DNA of 64,000 bases, taken from the NCBI RefSeq assembly GCF_901709675.1, contig NC_051102.1, forward strand, positions 3,021,912 to 3,085,911. Reading direction: 5' to 3'. This DNA comes from Syngnathus acus. Lineage: Eukaryota; Chordata; Actinopteri; Syngnathiformes; Syngnathidae. Positions 19,231 through 36,903 of this stretch are shown in pieces. The notes beneath the pieces were generated by a model, which made no database searches, was not told the DNA's origin, and was given only the letters and a program-made list of their open reading frames with translations. Positions within the stretch are counted from its first letter, which is position 1, and every line of letters begins with the position of its first letter. Made by a program: the position numbers and the translations under genes.

Positions 19231-21625
19231 TATGATTCTATTCTGCTAATTAGTCTCCTCCCTTCCTAAAGTAATTTCTCCTCCCCAGAGTTTCCTAGAA
19301 ACAATAACATTAAAACTTAACAACCACCCCTCCCTTGTTTCGTATTGTTCACTATAAATTGATAGATGATAAACGCCACTAAATAGAATCATGAATGTTA
19401 GCTTGACAAAGGTTTATTTTCACAAGTTTTATTTGCTCCAGTAGTGTCATTGAAAACTAACAATTTAATTATTTAATCTATGTCTTTGATCAAATCTGCC
19501 TCTGTAACTTCACTCTAAATTGTTGAATGTTTCAGTAATAGGAAAATAACCCTACTGTAGACTGTTGCTCAAAATATTGCGGGTAATTTTCCCCCGACCC
19601 AAAAAGTCATTGTGACCAAATCGAAGTGTCCTTGAGCAAGACACGTCTCGTGTCTCTGCTATCAGCACCGCGGACAGTTCCGTTTCTCTGCTCCTGCCCC
19701 TCCCAATCCTGTGATGCAGATTATCTTGTCTTTTTTTTTTCAATTTCCTCAAACTTTTACGGTCTCATCAATATATTGTTTTTATTAAATATCTAGCATC
19801 AAGCCGAATGATAAATAGGTATAACAAAGGACTAAATCTCCCAACACAATTTAACAATGGTTACCTGATGTCAATGGCCATACAGATGAGTGCTACGCTA
19901 TGAAAGATCATAAATGCACCATTTTTGTGAGCTCTGTACCTACCCCAGCTACCCATTGTATATTTCATTTGGTTCTGTGGCTTTCTGGGGGGCTGAAATT
20001 TTGTGTTATCGCAGATGTATGTTGTATGTTTTTTTTAATGGCTTTTTGTCAGGGAATTCTTTAAAAATTGGATTTTGCATGGTATGCCCAGTGGGACGTC
20101 TAATAAAGGTAATCTTCTGCGTTTCTGTAATCTTCCATAAACTACAACCCTACTTGCAGTGCGTTTTGAATGTTTGTGTGTTGATAATTTTGACTTTTCT
20201 CTGGGAGGTATGGCCCAGCCAAATTATCTTCTGCCTGGGTATATGAACAAAGCAGTCAAAGTAAAAGAATGGAAAAAAAAATTGAAATACTTGGAAGTTT
20301 TCCAATTGGGGTTTCAGAATTGTTCCCATCAACCATAATGATGCAATCATAGAAACACAACTGACAACATAGTGAATACATCTTTGATAGTGGAAATGCT
20401 TTCAGCTATTATAACCCCCGTTGTGTGGTTTGGGCAAAATTGTTCTGCTTTCTAAACCAAAACCTTTTGATATATTTTGCAGACCCCAACAACAGCTGGT
20501 ATATGCTTATATTGTTGTAGCGTGGATAAAACTGTCTAAAACTTTCAATTCGGCGTGGCATCCTCACCTCAAATAGCTCCAAAACATTGAATAAAATACA
20601 AATCAATGTTCAGGGTTTAATAGTTATAAAATATGAGTGACCACTTTAAAAATTTAATTACAGATACTAGTAGAAACAATGGTAGTGTATCTGTAGACTG
20701 TCGAATAAAAACACCAATGTATCTCATTACACACATCCCAGTTAGTTCATTACATATACTAATTATCTTTAATTTGTAAATCACATCAACATCATTTAGA
20801 TGATGCTAGACACCAGTATAAGGGAAAATTATCTTCTACTTTATAAAGAGTAATTTTCTTCCTGTCATTATGACTAACACCAATTATGCTGCTTCAGGAT
20901 TTCTATACCAATCAATCCTCAACCTCACTGCATTGTTCTGTGTGCACTCATCCACTTTGACTATATGATAAAACCAATAGAAGAGGAAAGATAGGTGATT
21001 ATTTATTCTCTCTATAATGGTGAGATGGATGACAAGAACACACCAGTGAGAAGATGAACAACAAAATCAATGTGCTGTAACCTCGCACATTCCATCCAAT
21101 AATTCCAATAATAGGTTGCAAATATCAGTTATAAAGCAAGCTGGAATATGCTGTCTTCCTCACCTGTAAAAAAAAAACACCTTCATATACTGTAAATAGA
21201 AGCTCCAAAAGGAAAAAAGATAAAGAGCACTTTATTTTGACCGACTTTCAGTATGTCTTTGTGTCCAGAGGCAGTGCGAGTCGTGACTGTCGCTGGCGTC
21301 ACACTGACACAGGTGCATGAGTAATAAAAGACAGAATGCCAGTATGGTGTTGAACACAATGTCCTGAGCCTGCTTGGGGTAATTGTGCTTTAAAAGTCAG
21401 GTGGACCTTATATAAAGATACATTTTGTTGAATATTGTTGAAACGATTATACAAATTTTACCGTATGTGTTTAGTATGATTCTCTCCACTCGACATGGAG
21501 ATCTACCTTAAAACCCAAGATAATTATAAATAATTAGTATTATAAAAGTATCAACATTGCGTTTTGTTGTGTACAGACTAGATTCACTTTTGTTGAGCAT
21601 AGAATCATTACCAGAATACAGTTAA

Positions 21626-21962
21626 TACAGTAATACCTTGTTTATTGCGGATAATTGGTTCCAAAAACCACCCGCGATAAGTGAAATCCGCGAAGTACGG
21701 TCACCAACAAGAAGTACTGGGCAGGTTAACGAGTTAGCGGAAAGATGCTAATTCGCGATCGTGTTAACACACGAAAACGGACTTCTAAAGGAATGTAAAC
21801 ATTTGGAGCAATACTACATTGTCCGAAAGGTTAGACACGTTTCGTCAATATAGAAATTTTATTTTGACTTTTAAATGTTTTTTTAATTTGAAAAAAAAAA
21901 AAAAATCTGCAATGTAGAGAAGCCGCGATAAACGAAACGCGAAGTAGCGAGGGATCACTGTA
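21626..21962. mobile_element. Inverted-repeat DNA element, ~337 bp
   Basis: The left end, TACAGTAATACCTTGTTTATTGCGG, and right end, GCGAAGTAGCGAGGGATCACTGTA, are imperfect complements. Internal CGCGATAAGTGAAATCCGCGAAGTA repeats the same theme. It is the same family as 28646-29182, judged by the shared right end CGAGGGATCACTGTA. No open frame for a transposase. Confidence 0.75.
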
Positions 21963-23907
21963 TTTCTAAAAATGTTTGCAGGTCTGGATAATTAAATGGA
22001 CCGGGACAAGAACTGCGGTGGACCACCTCGCAGGTAGCGCCGGGAATGAATCACAACTTTGACAGCTGACACACATACTCACACACACAGTCGAAAAGTT
22101 TGTCGTCATTTCTGTCACAATCCTTCCTGCCAACTCTTCTGCTGTTGTGGAATTTTTTATTCTACTCCTGAGTCGATATTCTACGACTGAGCTCATTAGT
22201 TCCACACCTGCAGATCTCGCTGAGGCTCACTCCCCAGCTTACGTTGCCTCACACCACGATCTTTGCCTGATCCTGTGTGTGTAGAGCTCGACTTCCCAGC
22301 ATTCAATTCCAGATTGACTACCTGGTTCCAACTATGTTACCTAACCTTCCATCATTGTCATCATCATTGCCCAGTGCAAGTCCAGCCACAGGTCACCACT
22401 GTGAAGTAAGCACCTTCTGACCTTCTTTCGTGTCCGTTTGGTCTGCAAGCTAAGGTCGACGGCAAGTACACTGCCAACACTGTGCGCTTAAGTACCTGCT
22501 GTGTGTCTATTTGGTCGATTGAGCTGTCACAATGACGGATTTGTTTAATGGCGTAAGGAGGTAACAGGTGCAGCCCAAATGCACAAAAGCAGGAGTAAGA
22601 TAATGTTTTAGAGTATCTGGAACCGGTTCATTGGATTTTTATTATTTCCAAAGGGGACATCTTTTTTGGGGTTTGCTTGCAGCCCGGCATTTAGGAATGG
22701 ATGAATCAGTAAAAGGTTCCACTCCAGTATTTAAATTGTGGGAGTTGTGGAACAACTGCCAAAAATTTCCTCCACTTGAGTCAAGTATGAATTATGTACC
22801 ATCTTGAACTGAGGCTTTTTATTAAAGCAATAAAAACTGAAAATGAGTGTAAAACCTAAACCAAATGCTGCAGGTGTGAATTTGTCCATTTGCTGGCGTC
22901 ATTTTGGCATCCTGAAGTCTCCAAAAGCAATTTCTACTTCGTCACACAAACCATTATGAAGGGACGTGGAAGCTCATAAAAAAATGCAGCCTGAAAATGC
23001 GTTTAAAATGCTCTACAACAGAACAGAAGTGTTTCCTCTTCAAGAAGGCGGCTGATTCAGTTTAAAGCATAATTTGGCTTGAATAACACACCCAATTGTC
23101 TTCATTATCAGCTACATCTGCTGCATCCTGCATTTAAAGTTCCTGGAGAATGTTCTTCATAATCATCTACAAAATACTCTCAGTCAAGACATGCCTAGGA
23201 TATCACTCAAAATTTCCTCTATTATTAGACTGGGTTTGGGAAAAATGTTCTCTTTGGGGAAACATAGATGAATTACTAGCAATCCAAGCAAAAATTGCCA
23301 GGACCTTGTTTTTCGTCTTAATCCAGCCCTGCACATCGATACTGTTACTGTATTGATATTGTATTGTATTGTTTACATAGTATTGTTAGAGTTAACAATG
23401 ATATAATATCATTGATATTGATGTCCCCCCCCCTCTCATTGCTTACATTTGATTTGGATTTCTTGTAAATCAGCACAAAAATATACATCAGAGGATAGCA
23501 GAAAACATAACACAAACTTTTATGTAAGTCAAACTGCACTATACTTTATCACTACGACAATGCAGTAATAAAGTCCTAATCATAGTAAATATTTAATTAT
23601 AGTAAATATTTGTATGAAAGACACTGGGCTGTGAATATTAAAAAAACCCAAGTGAAAATCAATAAGAAAGGTAATAACATATAATGTTGCTGCTGCGGCT
23701 TAGTTCATTACGCATCTTTCATAACTTTTAAACATGAAAGTACTATCATGTTTACTAACAGCTCACACCTTCCCATTTTGTATAATTTTCCTTTATATGT
23801 ATATCTCTGAGTTTTAACGATATTGCTTACACTATGTGGCACACATGACACCTGTTGCTTAAGAGATTTTCATCTCACGTTGTCTTGTAATTTCCTTTAG
23901 GTGTATA

Positions 23908-23958
23908 CACACGCACACACGAACGCAAACACACACACACACACATACACACACACAG
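23908..23958. repeat. (CA)n microsatellite
   Basis: Interrupted ACACAC tract. Confidence 0.85.
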
Positions 23959-26518
23959 TAAACAGTATCTGCAGCTTTCCTAACTAGCTTTGCAGTATAA
24001 TCTTTATTGCCGCTCCCGTTCCTGTCAAATAAGTGCTGAGAACAAACAATGAGGCGACTCAGTTATGTTAGAGTAATGTCTATTCCTAATTAAAAAGCTT
24101 GTCTTCAGCTTGTCGTTATAGCTACAGAAAAGATAACAGATTACTGTGAGAGAGACAGTATATGAGGAATCCTCTTCTATTCATGCACACACTTAGACTA
24201 GTGCAGGGGTCTTCAAAATACGGCTCTTGAGCCACATAGAGGTTTGACCTTTTTGCTTGGGCTGTCTGATTTGGGAAAATAAGGAGTACTTTATTTCATT
24301 TTAAATTATAGTGCTTTGTTGGTTTTCTAAATGCGATTGTACATATGAAGATTATATTAGTAATTTTTTTTTTTAGATGCCAGGACCAGGTTTTCAGGTT
24401 GAAAAGCAAATCCCTCGAGTAAGCAATCGTCGCCATAACATCCCACCCGCTTCACACTCAACTACAAATCGTTCCAGCATTAGAGATTGCGTCTTGCTGA
24501 ATCCAGGCAAACCATATCATCTGCATCTCAAATTGAGTCTATAAAAGTAATGTACAGAATTAGTGAGAAAAGGAAGCCTTGAAATGAATCTGTTAAAATA
24601 GTTATTGTCGTTGTTCAAAAATATTTATTATGTGAATCTCTATTATTTTAAGATATTTATTCCAAGAAAATTTTACTCATGTCAATATAACAAAAAGATC
24701 ATTCTGGAAAGCTACTACTGATTGCTGGCAATGAGGACCACACCGTAACATTAGTCATACAGGGATTGAACAGTCTATATCACATGGCTCGGTACCCTTG
24801 TTGTTAATATAGTCGTGGTTATTTTATGGAAGATATCGAATGTGTCATTCATGTTAGTTACTGTCCTAGGGCAGAAAATAAAATTTAAAAAACATCAGGA
24901 GCAGTGAGAAATACATTTATGGTTTACATGTTAATAAAGATTGTAGAAATTAGTCAAAGTAATTGAGAAAGATCACTTTGTAATGTATCAATCCACTAAG
25001 TGTTATTGTTATGCCAGCTGAAAGATCAACTGGATAAGATGAGCTTGCTCCATGTTACAGCCCCTGAGGTGCCATGGTGGAGTTGCATCCTGCTGCCACT
25101 AATTCCAATACAAGAAAACAATGTGACCTGATGGCAACCATAAAAACGGCTTGCTTTCTTAAAGCACATTAAAGTCATGGAGTAATTGATGCCCAAAGCA
25201 ACTGGTTAGATTTTACTGATCTTGTAAGAAGTCATCAGCAACACAGACATCAAGTAAATTATCCCACTGAGATACATATACCAAAGAGAGCTATGAATTA
25301 ATACAGATATTAAAAAAGGCAATAATTCATAAATATCAGTTACCCCAAAAATAATATCCAAACCATCTTGTTCATAAATTCTTTTTAGCAACTGGGGCTG
25401 GATTAAGTCGTAAATGATTGAAATTTAGTGAAGCAAGCACTGACTGCATTTAGCTTGAAGAAATGGTTCAGACAACACTTATGTTTCACAGCTGATTGAG
25501 CAGGAAAAAAAAAATTGGCCTCACCAAAAATATGGTAATAAGTGCCTTTAAGGAAAGTACAACTTGAATATGATTTGCATTACATTAAAACAACAGTCTT
25601 ATGAGGTAAATCCAAGTCTCTATATTTCTAGGGGTGTGATTTGTTGTCTGGTGGAATGTGTGAAAGCCCTGTGATTGATGGCTAAGCTTGTTTCTCACAA
25701 GATGGGGTGACTTCAGGTTCATGAACACATTTAGGTGACTTTTGCCTTTCCCCACTTATTTTTTCTTCAAGTTAGTTAGCCTGCCACACATAAGACAACT
25801 TTGTTTTGTCCTAATCAGATAGTTACTTTCTAGTATAGCTGCTTTTAATGTGAGTACTGTAATTGCCAGGAGTCATCAGCAGCATGTTTTCTCAGTTAGG
25901 GGGTAGATGGAAGGGGGTGGAGGTGACATGGTGCCTTCTATAGCTATTAGAAAAGGCTGCTAGCTGTTTTTGAAATGAAAGCCTAAAATGGCTCATGACT
26001 GATCCGGAAATGCCCTTTTGTCTCTGAAAGCCAGTTATCAAAATACAAAGGGACGAAAGGAACATAAGACGCGTTTGGTCGAAACAGGTTGGCTTGCTTT
26101 TGTATTCTCGACAGTGATGGGAAATCAGCACAGGGAGTTTAATGAATGAATCACATTTGAATCATATATTGAAGAACAAAACGCAAGCTTGGTGAAAGCA
26201 ATGACTGGGTGATGATTTTATTGTCATCATTCAGAGCAGTCGGTTACAAAAAGAGTAATGTAATAATTTAAATATTTTGACGTTGACAGATGAAGCATTA
26301 CACCCCTCCGCTTATTGCCTATAGCCATATGATAAATGCGTCGCTCTTAATAAAGTAATACCCCGCCCCGCCCCCCGCATCTACTCCCTCGACACGATAT
26401 ATGACGTAAACTAGAAAAGCTACTTAAACAGCTCCACTTGACTACTAACGCATTGATTTGAGTCCCAGGGGTAGCAAAGACATTTGAATAAGACACTAAT
26501 AAGACACTGAGCATTAGG

Positions 26519-26702
26519 TGGCGTAGTGTGTGTGTTTTTATCTCAAATTATTTGCTGATTGGCTGAAAGCTGACCGCGCGTGCCACTTACTGAACGCACG
26601 CACATAAATTGCGAGCACCGGCTTAGCCGTCGGTCACCCCGTGGGTACATTTTGAAGAAGGAATTGGTCACCGTGAGTTCATAACTTCACCGTCGTCGTA
26701 AG
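26519..26702 (+). promoter_or_regulatory. penk promoter and non-coding exon 1
   Basis: TGGCGTA at 26519-26525 is identical to the ENKCRE-1 core known from the mammalian proenkephalin enhancer. An inverted CCAAT box (GATTGGCTG) lies near 26558 and an AT-rich ATAAAT near 26604 could act as a TATA element. The untranslated first exon should run from about 26630 to the donor at 26703 (AAG|GTAAGA). The intron to exon 2 is then only 129 bp. The transcription start is inferred. Confidence 0.55.
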
Positions 26703-26834
26703 GTAAGACTTTTTGTGTAATTCAACGATAATAAAGTTATTTATTCTTACATAAAAAGAGAAATAGAAAAAGAAGAATTTATTAAGAGTGTTTTTTTTTC
26801 TTTCTTTTTTTGTTTGTTATTTATTCCTCAGTCA

Positions 26835-30010
<3,176 letters not shown>

Positions 30011-32371
30011 AAGCCCAAAGTTAGGACCCCATTCTTATATAAGCCCATTCAACCTTCCTTCACCTTCATCTGGCGTTGTATAAAGTACTGCTCCCTACTT
30101 TGTTGCTTCAGTGGGTCCTGTAATGACATGAAATATATGCATTCTGTCAAAATCAATATTTGGGTGTTTAGAATTTGAATATATTATTTATTAAAATACG
30201 GTGTTGATCAAGGTGGTTTGGTTGTGTTCTCTTTATTTATTATTTAAATTTCCATTTAGTTAATTTGCCTTGCCTGTAAATAAATCACACTACACATTAT
30301 GCCTTTATAATTAAATAGGGTGAGTGAGTGCACCACTACAAACACATTTATATTTAAAGTAGAGCAATTTATATTGTAATGCTAACAAAAATACATAACA
30401 TACAAAAAGAGGTATGTTCATAAACAACGACAACCCTATAGAATAGGAGCACACAGTATTATATAGCTCTTGCCACACCAGAAAAAATATTATTCCAGTT
30501 TCCTTCCCAATAATACCAAAATTATATGATACAAAAATGATTTAATTCTACAAAAGGTGACCCTGCCTGGGGCAAAACCCCAGTCAACTTAATTCCTAGG
30601 AGCACGGTAAGGTGAGGACTTATGGAGAGGAATAACAACACTGGCTATATTATTAACAATGCTCCTGCATCGAGATCAGTATTTTGTGAGTCCACTACTT
30701 ACATTATTTTGGTCGCTGAATTGCTTGTGAATAACTAAGGCCCCCTCCTTATAACTGAACTGGTAATAAACACGGACGCTTATATGTCCGTACAGCGACA
30801 CCGTAGTTGGCTATGGCACTGCATTGTGGGACTTGGAGTTTCGCGGTGAAACATGGCTATATACTGTTAGGCGTTTAAAAAAACAAATAGTAAATTGCAC
30901 GAGTGGATTACCATTTGTGTAATTTTCATGGACAGATCAAGATGTTTAGAGTTCTTATTTAAGTGTTTTCGCAGAGCGTCTGGTATTTGATAACATGTCA
31001 CATGACCCATATGGATGTTCCCTTTTTCTTTTCTTTTTTTCCACATGTAACATCCCCGTTGTTTTGTATACTCCACTTTGACGTAACATCCTGAAGTTGA
31101 GTTTACATTCCCTGAAGCAATATTAACGAACCACAGCGTCGTCACACCGTTGTACTTGCTGTAGCGACTTCCACCGTAAGTTAACCGACTTCCACGGACT
31201 TGTTAGTTCGCTATTTATACATTTTAATGTTTTCAGTAAGCGAGGCATCAAATCCCGTGTGCCGTGTGTGTCCTAACAAAAAAGCAAAATATAACTGTGA
31301 TAGGGACGGTCATGTAATGTGCACGTCCTGAGGCCAACCTATATCTTTGTGTCAACTGTAGTGGACATTTGATTGTGATGTGTCATTTAACTCACTTTTG
31401 CAACTACTAAGTCCTGGTGTGGTCAGTAGAGGAAATCCAAACCTTTCCAATGATATCATGTGTTTGGGTGGGATCAAAAATGAACTTTGCTTTCTTGCTG
31501 CGACAAAATTAAGATCGCAGCAAAATACACGTAAGGAAAAAAATGACATACTTTATTGCTGTTTAAGCAATACTAATCACGACAGTAGACATGTAATGAG
31601 TAAAAATGCTTTTTTTTTTTTTAAAAAAAAATGTTGAGTTGTTGATTTAGTTCCAAGGAGATAGGGAATTAAAAAAAAAAAAGAAATACGTACTTTTCCC
31701 CCCTCTGATCTCAGGAGGATATATCATGCTGGTTTTTTTGGGCAAAAGATAAATGTTTGTTTTTAATTTACACTTTTTAATATACAATATTATAGAATTC
31801 TATTTATAGTTAATGATTCTAAGGTTCCCTTCAGTAGTATTTTACAAATTAAACTTGAAATTATTGATTGATCATTCTTTTTGGTAATGTACCAACATTT
31901 CTGGACTATGTGTAAGCTTTGAACCTTGCAGTTTATAGTCCAGTGCGGTTTATCTATAGAATTTTTATGATATTGTAAGACAATTTGTTTTGTTAATACA
32001 GGTAATCAAAATGAGGACATTTGCGCCTTTATGTATGAACATAACTGGATTTTGGCCTAATTTTAGCTAGTGCGGTTTATATTCAAGTGCGGTTTATAGT
32101 CCAGAAATGACAGTAGTTGTTGCTGTAATCCCTTCTATTGAGAAATGTTAATAGGCTAAAGTGAATGCCTTCAAAACCATACTGCCCAAAATATGGCTCC
32201 CTTGTAAATCAAATTTAGCTCATCATTTTGCCTACCCTACCTACCTAATGAAGATAAGCAGATAGGAAAATGAATGAATTGTTGCATTTTGTGACTTGAC
32301 ATGTTCTTGTTATTCTCTCATTCTCTTCACCCTAGGTGTTTTTATTTTTTAGACCACTCTGTCACTTAACA
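30011..32371. other. penk-sdr16c5 spacer
   Basis: Includes the penk 3' UTR (ATTAAA near 30190), AT-rich DNA and one inverted-repeat element (31896-32109). The sdr16c5 5' UTR probably starts just before 32372; a pyrimidine tract plus AG at 32351-32352 could be a splice acceptor of a leader exon. Confidence 0.5.
31896..32109. mobile_element. Inverted-repeat DNA element, ~214 bp
   Basis: Ends CATTTCTGGACTAT (31896-31909) and ATAGTCCAGAAATG (32096-32109) are perfect 14-bp inverted repeats, with subterminal GTGCGGTTTAT motifs on the inner sides. The plan resembles 17341-17512, but the end sequence differs. Confidence 0.78.
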
Positions 32372-35300
32372 ATGAATTGTTTCCTGGAAACCCTAAAAGT
32401 CATCCTGTTGTCACTATGGTTCAATGTGGAATCCTTCATTCACTGGTTTATACCTAAGAAGAGGAAGAACATATCCGGTGAGATCGTTCTAATCACAGGG
32501 GCCGGCAGTGGAATTGGTCGTCTTATGGCCCAGGAGTTTGCAGCTCATGGTACTACTGTGGTGTTGTGGGACATTAACCAGGAAGGCATGAAGGAAAGTG
32601 CCCGATTAGCCAAACAGAGTGGTGCCATTCGTGTTCACTACTATCTTTGTGACTGTAGTGACAAAAATGAGGTCTACAGAGTGGCAGACCAGGTAAGGAT
32701 TGCCCTTTGATTATAATTTTAAACTTCTTCTAACTTGATTTTATTACACAATTGCTTGAATAAAAGTTTCAAAACAGTCCCAAGTACACAAGTTTGAAGT
32801 ACTCATTCCGTCTATTCATTTTGTTTTGGGCGGGGGATTCCACAAAGATGGCGGCCACTTTTTACATTACTGTTGCTACAACCTCAACAATTACTACTGC
32901 TGCTGAACTGAAATAATACATATCTCTTAATCAAAACATTCTAATGCCATTGGTGTTAATTTAATTTATAATTAGTCTTTGCTGTGATAGGGGGGGAAAA
33001 GAAATCATTATCCTAATGCAATGTTTACTAATTCCTGGACCCCCTTACAGGTAAAGCGAGAGGTGGGTGATGTCAGCATTCTAGTAAATAATGCTGGCAT
33101 TGTGACTGGAAAAACGTTCATGGACGCTCCAGATTCCCTCATCGAAAAGACAATGGAGGTCAACACCATGGCGCACTTCTGGGTCAGTCACTTAACATTT
33201 TAAATGCAGAGTGATTATATCTTACCTTTGCTGTTTTAATGTCTATCTGCTGTGGCCAGTGGCTTACATTGGGTACTCATGATTTATCTTGAAGAAAATT
33301 GCACATGATGATTGTGATTTTTAGTTGTTTTTTGTCTGCGTATTTTCCCTAACAGACCTATAAAGCATTCCTTCCTGCCATGATGGCAAATAATCATGGC
33401 CATTTGGTTAGCATTGCCAGCTCTGCAGGTCTCATAGGAGTCAATGGATTGGCAGGTACTGTATGTGTTCTTCATGTTCAAGTCTATTCATTTTATTGTA
33501 TTGTGGTTTTCCTTTCCAATGCATCCGCTATGTTAGTGGTTCTCAACTGTTGTCACCCTGGGGCAGATTTTGCTATTGATCATAAGTTGTCAGCCACTTT
33601 GATACAAGTTACAAATAGAAGAGATAAAAAAAATCCATTGTTAAAAAATAGCACTTGAAAACATAAGCAATTCGTTTTTGTTAACATACCGAATATATGC
33701 GTACTTACATGTTTACAAAGTCACAAGGTTAAAAGACTGCAAGAAAATAAACATACACAGGCTAAACATTAAAAAAATAAAATAAGCATTAATGCAGATA
33801 ATAACTATAATAGTAACCTTACTTCCATCTATTGCCTTTTTAATCATACTTTTTAATTGCACAATAAGTGATTAAGTCGTCATTTTTCCTCAAATAGTGC
33901 AGTGGTAGCAGTTTTGAATGGACCAAGGATTCTTCAACAACAACAACGTCACTTCAATCTAAAGTGGCAAGTTTTGGTTTTAGTTCTAGGCTGCAGATAC
34001 AGCAGCCTGCTGCTCGAGATAGCCGGCTGTCATGTCCAAAGGGCTGTCAAGTACAAAGGCGACAACATCCACAATTAGTTTTGTGCGTTTAGATGTCAAA
34101 AGTGCTGTTGCTGTTGAGGCTTGATGAAAAAAAAAATAGACTATGCGCCTGACACGTACAAGCAAACGTGAGTTAAGACCAGCTTGACTGGGAAAATATA
34201 GCACTCTCTATATACTGCAATACTGAACACGCTATTGAACCATGTTATTTCCGAGTCCTTTCTTTTGCCATTGATTGTTGTGCACATGCTCACACGTGTT
34301 CCTCAGTGACGCTGGGTACTTACATTATGGTCCTGTCACTGCCAACACAGGCTCTTCCTTTGCACTTTGCTCCCATCTTGATTTCCCACTGCTTCCTTAG
34401 ATAACTAATAACTTTACCATTCTACCCTTTGATCGATATGGAAGAAGATTATCCAACTCTTTCAAATGACTCCTCATATAATTCCCTCAAATTTAGTAAA
34501 CAGATAGCTATGACAGCTGTCATACAAATATAAAAGCAGCCAAGCAGTCGTTAACATTTACAGTCCCAATTTTGATGTTTATCTTGCCTCAATGTGTTTT
34601 CTAAATACTGTAGGAGGAAGTCACTATGAGGTTTGATCTATTATTTTGGGCAAAGTGTTCTCTCCAAAAAAAGTTCATCATTGAGGTCTATGTGACGCAC
34701 TGCTGCATTACTGTGCTAAAGCACAGATGTCTGTATTAAAAAGCAAAGTGCTCATAACTGAGGGTAGCTCATCAAACAGCCAGTGGCATCAAGCAATGGT
34801 GATGCAGTTTGTCTGTTTAAATCAAAACATTGTTGGCATAATAAATTTGCTGCATCTGTCTAGTAATGTCTGCCATTGATTTTTTTTTTTTTCATCCACT
34901 GAACATTTCAATCATATTATTGTTGTTTGAGCCTCTGCGTAAATGTAATTGTTTAATCCAAACTCATTTTCGTCCCGCAAAACTGAGCGATTGCTTGACC
35001 AAAGCAATTCTAAGCGTAATAGATATCTCATGTTACTTTTCTAATGTGTTCCCCCCCCCCCCCCCCCCCCCCCTCCCCCAACAACTTGATCTGACTATGT
35101 TGCTTGTTTGAATCACCTATTTCTTGCAGACTACTGTGCCAGCAAGTTTGCAGCAGTAGGTTTTGCAGAATCCGTGGGTTTGGAACTCCTGGCAACTGGG
35201 AAAGATGGGATCAAGACCACCATTGTTTGCCCATACTTCATCAATACTGGAATGTTCGATGGATGTCAAACTAAGTAGGTGTCTTTACAGGATCTCAATG

Positions 35301-36804
35301 ATGTTAACATGTTAAAAAAAAAACATGTTTTGCACATTATATACGAATTATTATATTGCACATTATAACTAAATCTCTTTCGATGCTGAAATGTTTGATA
35401 ATAACTTCCCTAGTTCAAGAGAAAAAATAATGGCTAAAAATAATGAATCACCAGACAAAACATTTGGCCAGGATAAAAAGAATATGCATTCTGTGCAAAG
35501 CCTCATGAAAATGCTGTATCCCTCAGTATTGTTAATGGGTCGTTATCCACCTCCAAACTACTTTGAGACACAGACTGACTTATTGGAATGAATGGAACTA
35601 GCAACATTCATAGTTGGAAATGCATCAATGAGGGCTTGCATAACTAAATATAGATAAATCAGGAGCAGAGGATTGCTGTTTTACCATGGCTTGTCTTCAA
35701 CAGATGGCCAAGAATTCTCCCAATTCTTGATCCAACTTTTGTTGCCAAGAAGATCCTCCAGGCTGTCCTCACGGACCAGGTCTATCTTCTGTTGCCCAAG
35801 AGCATGTACATCATTGCTGGACTCAAGAAGTTAGTCTCTACATTTCTTTTGCTGAGTTTCACACAAGTTTCATTATGTCGATTTATTTCCTTTGTGATAT
35901 TCACCAAGTACATTCTAACAACTTGGCATATATTTTGGTTTTCGATCTTTTTTTTGTGTGTGGTTTTGTGACAGTAACAGATCAGCAGATATGCTTATAT
36001 ACTTTAATCAATTAAGTATAAGCATATCTGTTGTGTAGCTAACAGGGACTTTTGGAACCTTTTTTCCAACACAACGCATGGTGTAGATAAATTGCTAAAT
36101 AAGTCTTCTGCAATACAACAAATCTTGTGTTGTAGTGGCATCTCCATCGTGAGTTAAGTGTGTACATTTAATCTTGCGCTCTACCTTCACTCTTCTTCTT
36201 TTTTTTTTTTTTTTATCCCTGGAGGCATCTTACACATTACCTACCATGCGATGCTGTCTGGCTACACTACTCATGAACCTACAGGGCTATTTAATTCTGG
36301 ATTCAGTTGGGCCAGATTTTTTGGGTTGGTTCTGGGCTGTATTTGGCCTACCCTGCTTTACAGTCTCCAATCACTCCCAGATTAATCTAATAGTCGATTA
36401 TAGTATAGTCGACTAATCTATATATATCTATATGTTATAAAACAATTTTACCTAATACTTTTTATGAACCAGTTATTTTTGTTTGGCATTGTTAAGAAAT
36501 ACTTTTTATATAAACTTCACTCTAACATGTCTACGGATACAAATCCATCCGTCCGTCCATCCTTTGAAAAAACATTCTCTCTGGACGATTATAGTATAGC
36601 CGACTAATCTAATAGTGCGTCAGTGTGTTATAAAACAATTTTACCAAATACTTTTTATGAACCAGTTGTTTTTGTTTGGTATTGTTTAGAAATACTTTTT
36701 ATATAGACTTCACTCTAACATGTCTACGGATACAAATCATCCTTTGAAAAAACATTCTCTCTGGACTGTTCAGACCATATCATGCTTAGTGCATTATGTA
36801 GTTC

Positions 36805-36903
<99 letters not shown>

